Source: RPQJ01 sp963726665
GTDB taxonomy: Bacteria > Pseudomonadota > Gammaproteobacteria > Steroidobacterales > Steroidobacteraceae
Assembly (NCBI GenBank): GCA_963726665.1
Contig: CAVSDW010000024.1
Coordinates: 1-64,000, forward strand
Length of the DNA: 64,000 nt
Direction of reading: 5' to 3'
Positions 62,113 to 64,000 of this stretch are shown in pieces. Position 1 is the first letter of the stretch. Each line of letters begins with the position of its first letter. Below the pieces are notes generated by a model. It saw nothing but the letters and a program-made list of their open reading frames with translations. It ran no database searches and was not told the DNA's origin. Position numbers and translations under genes: made by a program.

Positions 62113-62403
62113 TCGATGGACTTGAGCGTCTCCTGGTCGAACGTGAGCACGCGGGTCCGGCCACTCATCACGTAGGTCCAGCGCCAGACCTCGGTCTGGC
62201 CGATGACCCGGTTGTTGCTGCGCACGTCGACCTTCTCGACCGTCTTCGAGGCCGGCTGCGCCGCAGGCGTCCAGCACCCCCGCCTGCGTGGCGCCGACCC
62301 TGACGATGCGACTGCCGCAGCGGAAGTCGTCGTCGGCAACGGCCGTGCCGGCGAGCAGGCCGCAGCCGAGTGCGATGGCTGATGCGATGGCGTTCGTCTT
62401 CAT
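62109..62403 (-). CDS. DUF2845 family secreted protein, frameshifted
   Basis: The signal peptide MKTNAIASAIALGCGLLAGTAVA leads to DDFRCGSRIVRVGATQAGVLDACG, the DUF2845 start (FRCGxxLVxxGDxxxxVxxxCG). A one-base shift then gives QPASKTVEKVDVRSNNRVI and TEVWRWTYVMSGRTRVLTFD. The family is periplasmic and of unknown function. The stop overlaps the ATG of the DUF1810 gene. Confidence 0.82.
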
Positions 62404-62441
62404 CTTCGCTCCTCGAGCAATGCGCCGGGGCCTCGCGGGCC

Positions 62442-63776
62442 TCAGCTGAATTCGTGCACCGTCTGGCCCAGCATCTCCGGCGTGATCAGCACCACGCCGC
62501 CGGCTGTCACGTGAAAACGCGCCTCGTCCGCGGCGCGATCGAGCCCCGCGCTGAAGCCGTCGGGCAGCACGCAGAACTTGTCCACCACCGCGCGACGCAG
62601 CCTTACGTTGCGCCCGATCGTGACGTCGGGCAACACGACGGAGTCCTCGATGATCGAGCCGTGCTCCACCGTGACCTTCGTGAAGAGCAGCGAGCGGATG
62701 ACGGCGGCGCCGCTCACGATGCAGCCGCTCGAGACGAGGGCTTCCTGCGTCTGCCCGCAGCCGCAGGGACTGCCGTGCACGAACTTCGCGGGCGGCAGGT
62801 CCTCCTCGAGCGTGTGGATCGGCCACGACCTGTCGTACATGTTGAGCTCCGGCTGCACGCGCGTGAGGTCCATGTTCGCCTCGAAGTACGCGTCCACGGT
62901 GCCCACGTCACGCCAGTACGGACGGCCATTGACCATGTTCACGCAGCTGTCGCCATAGCTGTGCACGCGGATCCGGCGCCCTGCGGCCAGCAGCGCGGGC
63001 AGCAGGTCCACTGCAAAATCGTGCGTGGACCCCGCGCGGGCGGCGTCCTCGCGAAGGCAGGCATACAGGACGGCCGCATTGAAGACATAGATGCCCATGC
63101 TGGCCAGCGCCCGCGCGGGGTCGCCCGCGAGCGGCTCCGGCCGGGCCGGCTTCTCGGCGATCCCGCGCAGCCAGCCGCCCGCATCGACGCTCAGGACGCC
63201 GAAGGCACTGGCGGATTCCACGGGCACGTCGATGCTCGCGATGGTGACGTCGGCCTCCTGCTCGACGTGTTCCGCGAGCATGACGCCGTAGTCCATCTTG
63301 TAGACGTGGTCGCCCGCCAGCACCAGCACGAAGCGCGGCTCCTCCATCTTCAGGATGTCGAGGTTCTGGTAGAGGGCGTCCGCCGTCCCGTCGTACCAGC
63401 TGTCACGGTTGCGCTGCTGCGCGGGCAGTACGTCGAGGAACTCGTGCAGGTGGTTGTCGAGGAAGTTCCAGCCGCGCTGCAGGTGCTGCATCAGCGTGTG
63501 GGCCTTGTACTGGGTCGCGACCCCGATGCGGCGCACGCCCGAGTTGACGCAGCTGCTCAATGCGAAATCGATGATGCGGTGCTTGCCGCCGAACGGCACG
63601 GCGGGCTTTGCCCGCCAGGCGGTGAGGTCGTGCAGGCGCGTGCCGCGCCCGCCCGCGAGCACGATCGCGTAGGTGTCGCGGACGAGCGGGGCCACAGCCG
63701 GCCGACGGTGATGCACCGCGGAGATGTCCGGCACGTGGAAACGCCCGGAGTCGCTGGTCGATGGAGCCTCAGCCAC
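62442..63776 (-). CDS. glgC: Glucose-1-phosphate adenylyltransferase
   Basis: The 444-residue enzyme shows the nucleotide-binding AIVLAGGRGTRLHDLTAWRAKPAVPFGGKHRIIDF, SGVRRIGVATQYKAHTLMQHL, the substrate-binding YQNLDILKMEE and LAGDHVYKMDYG, FGVLSVDAGG, and the C-terminal left-handed beta-helix with SGCIVSGAAVIRSLLF and EDSVVLPDVTIGRNVRL. It makes ADP-glucose for glycogen synthesis. A GTG start (63776) gives AEAPSTSDSG, with no other clear choice. The 224 bp to the window end are the upstream region; no other gl(y)cogen gene is in view. Confidence 0.95.
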   Translation of the reverse strand: MAEAPSTSDSGRFHVPDISAVHHRRPAVAPLVRDTYAIVLAGGRGTRLHDLTAWRAKPAVPFGGKHRIIDFALSSCVNSGVRRIGVATQYKAHTLMQHLQRGWNFLDNHLHEFLDVLPAQQRNRDSWYDGTADALYQNLDILKMEEPRFVLVLAGDHVYKMDYGVMLAEHVEQEADVTIASIDVPVESASAFGVLSVDAGGWLRGIAEKPARPEPLAGDPARALASMGIYVFNAAVLYACLREDAARAGSTHDFAVDLLPALLAAGRRIRVHSYGDSCVNMVNGRPYWRDVGTVDAYFEANMDLTRVQPELNMYDRSWPIHTLEEDLPPAKFVHGSPCGCGQTQEALVSSGCIVSGAAVIRSLLFTKVTVEHGSIIEDSVVLPDVTIGRNVRLRRAVVDKFCVLPDGFSAGLDRAADEARFHVTAGGVVLITPEMLGQTVHEFS

Positions 63777-64000
63777 GTGGCCCCTCCAGAGGCAACGCGG
63801 TTCGCGTTGCGCAGGTCCAATTCTACTCCCGGGCCGCAACGATTCCGCTGCGGCGCGGCCATGCCGTCAGTGTCGGTTGGACAGGGATGGGCAGCTGTTA
63901 AGTTCGCCCGGGACCTGGCGGCGACTCGCCCTCGAGCCCCGGCGGCTCAGCTTCGCTCGGAGGTGGAGTGCCAGCGGGCGCGCGTGACGCGCCAATCGCC

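Overview
The window is GC-rich, densely coded DNA from a Gram-negative bacterium. Signal peptides, the DUF1329 protein, GlgC, the GlxA-type regulator and the DgcZ-like cyclase fit a gammaproteobacterium (Nevskiales, Steroidobacterales or Xanthomonadales-like). That placement is inference: no rRNA or other marker gene is present. Many reading frames are broken by single-base indels in both accessory and housekeeping genes. Much of this looks like residual sequencing or assembly error, so most frameshifted genes are annotated as one locus with the break stated.

About 1-20.6 kb is a defence and toxin-antitoxin island. It opens with small and mostly damaged genes: an Apea-like HEPN protein, a small alarmone hydrolase, a PIN-like protein, an HVO_A0114-type antitoxin with a DUF6516-type toxin remnant, and BrnA with a BrnT remnant. 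Next comes an unfamiliar plus-strand operon (3.65-7.3 kb): a small basic protein, a GHKL (Bergerat-fold) ATPase, a beta-rich protein and a DUF6339-like protein. It abuts an EcoRII-type restriction-modification set (Dcm-like methylase, EcoRII endonuclease, Vsr). Then follows a minus-strand operon of MoxR-type AAA ATPase, a small protein, a DUF2201 metallopeptidase-like/VWA protein and, originally, a short S-adenosylmethionine synthetase. This operon has been partly duplicated and torn apart. A 149-bp promoter/leader sequence recurs complete twice and partial four times between 11.6 and 19.9 kb. Seven toxin-antitoxin modules (HicAB, DUF2283 pair, DUF433/DUF5615 and four HigBA types) lie between, inside or beside these copies, giving a cassette-like array that lacks canonical integron attC cores.

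From 20.8 kb on the content is chromosomal: glutathione transferases, a DODA-type dioxygenase, a MazG-like pyrophosphatase, an amidase, a GlxA regulator divergent from an OsmC protein, secreted proteins, and a four-gene operon (epimerase, UbiA prenyltransferase, glycosidase-like protein, SUMF1-like protein) at 31.4-36.2 kb. Further on lie a DnaQ-like exonuclease, a patatin phospholipase coupled to a secreted BPL_N-like protein, a GH18 chitinase, a zinc-sensing-type diguanylate cyclase, a TetR regulator with a visible operator, and a WYL regulator. Two outstanding items are a 1,203-residue fusion of a PLP aminotransferase to an archaeal-type PEP carboxylase-like domain, and a TIR-TolB-like-TPR protein. 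The window ends with glgC.

The strongest candidates for something undescribed are the GHKL-ATPase operon, the MoxR/VWA/MetK operon with its repeat-separated toxin-antitoxin array, and the aminotransferase-PEP carboxylase fusion.
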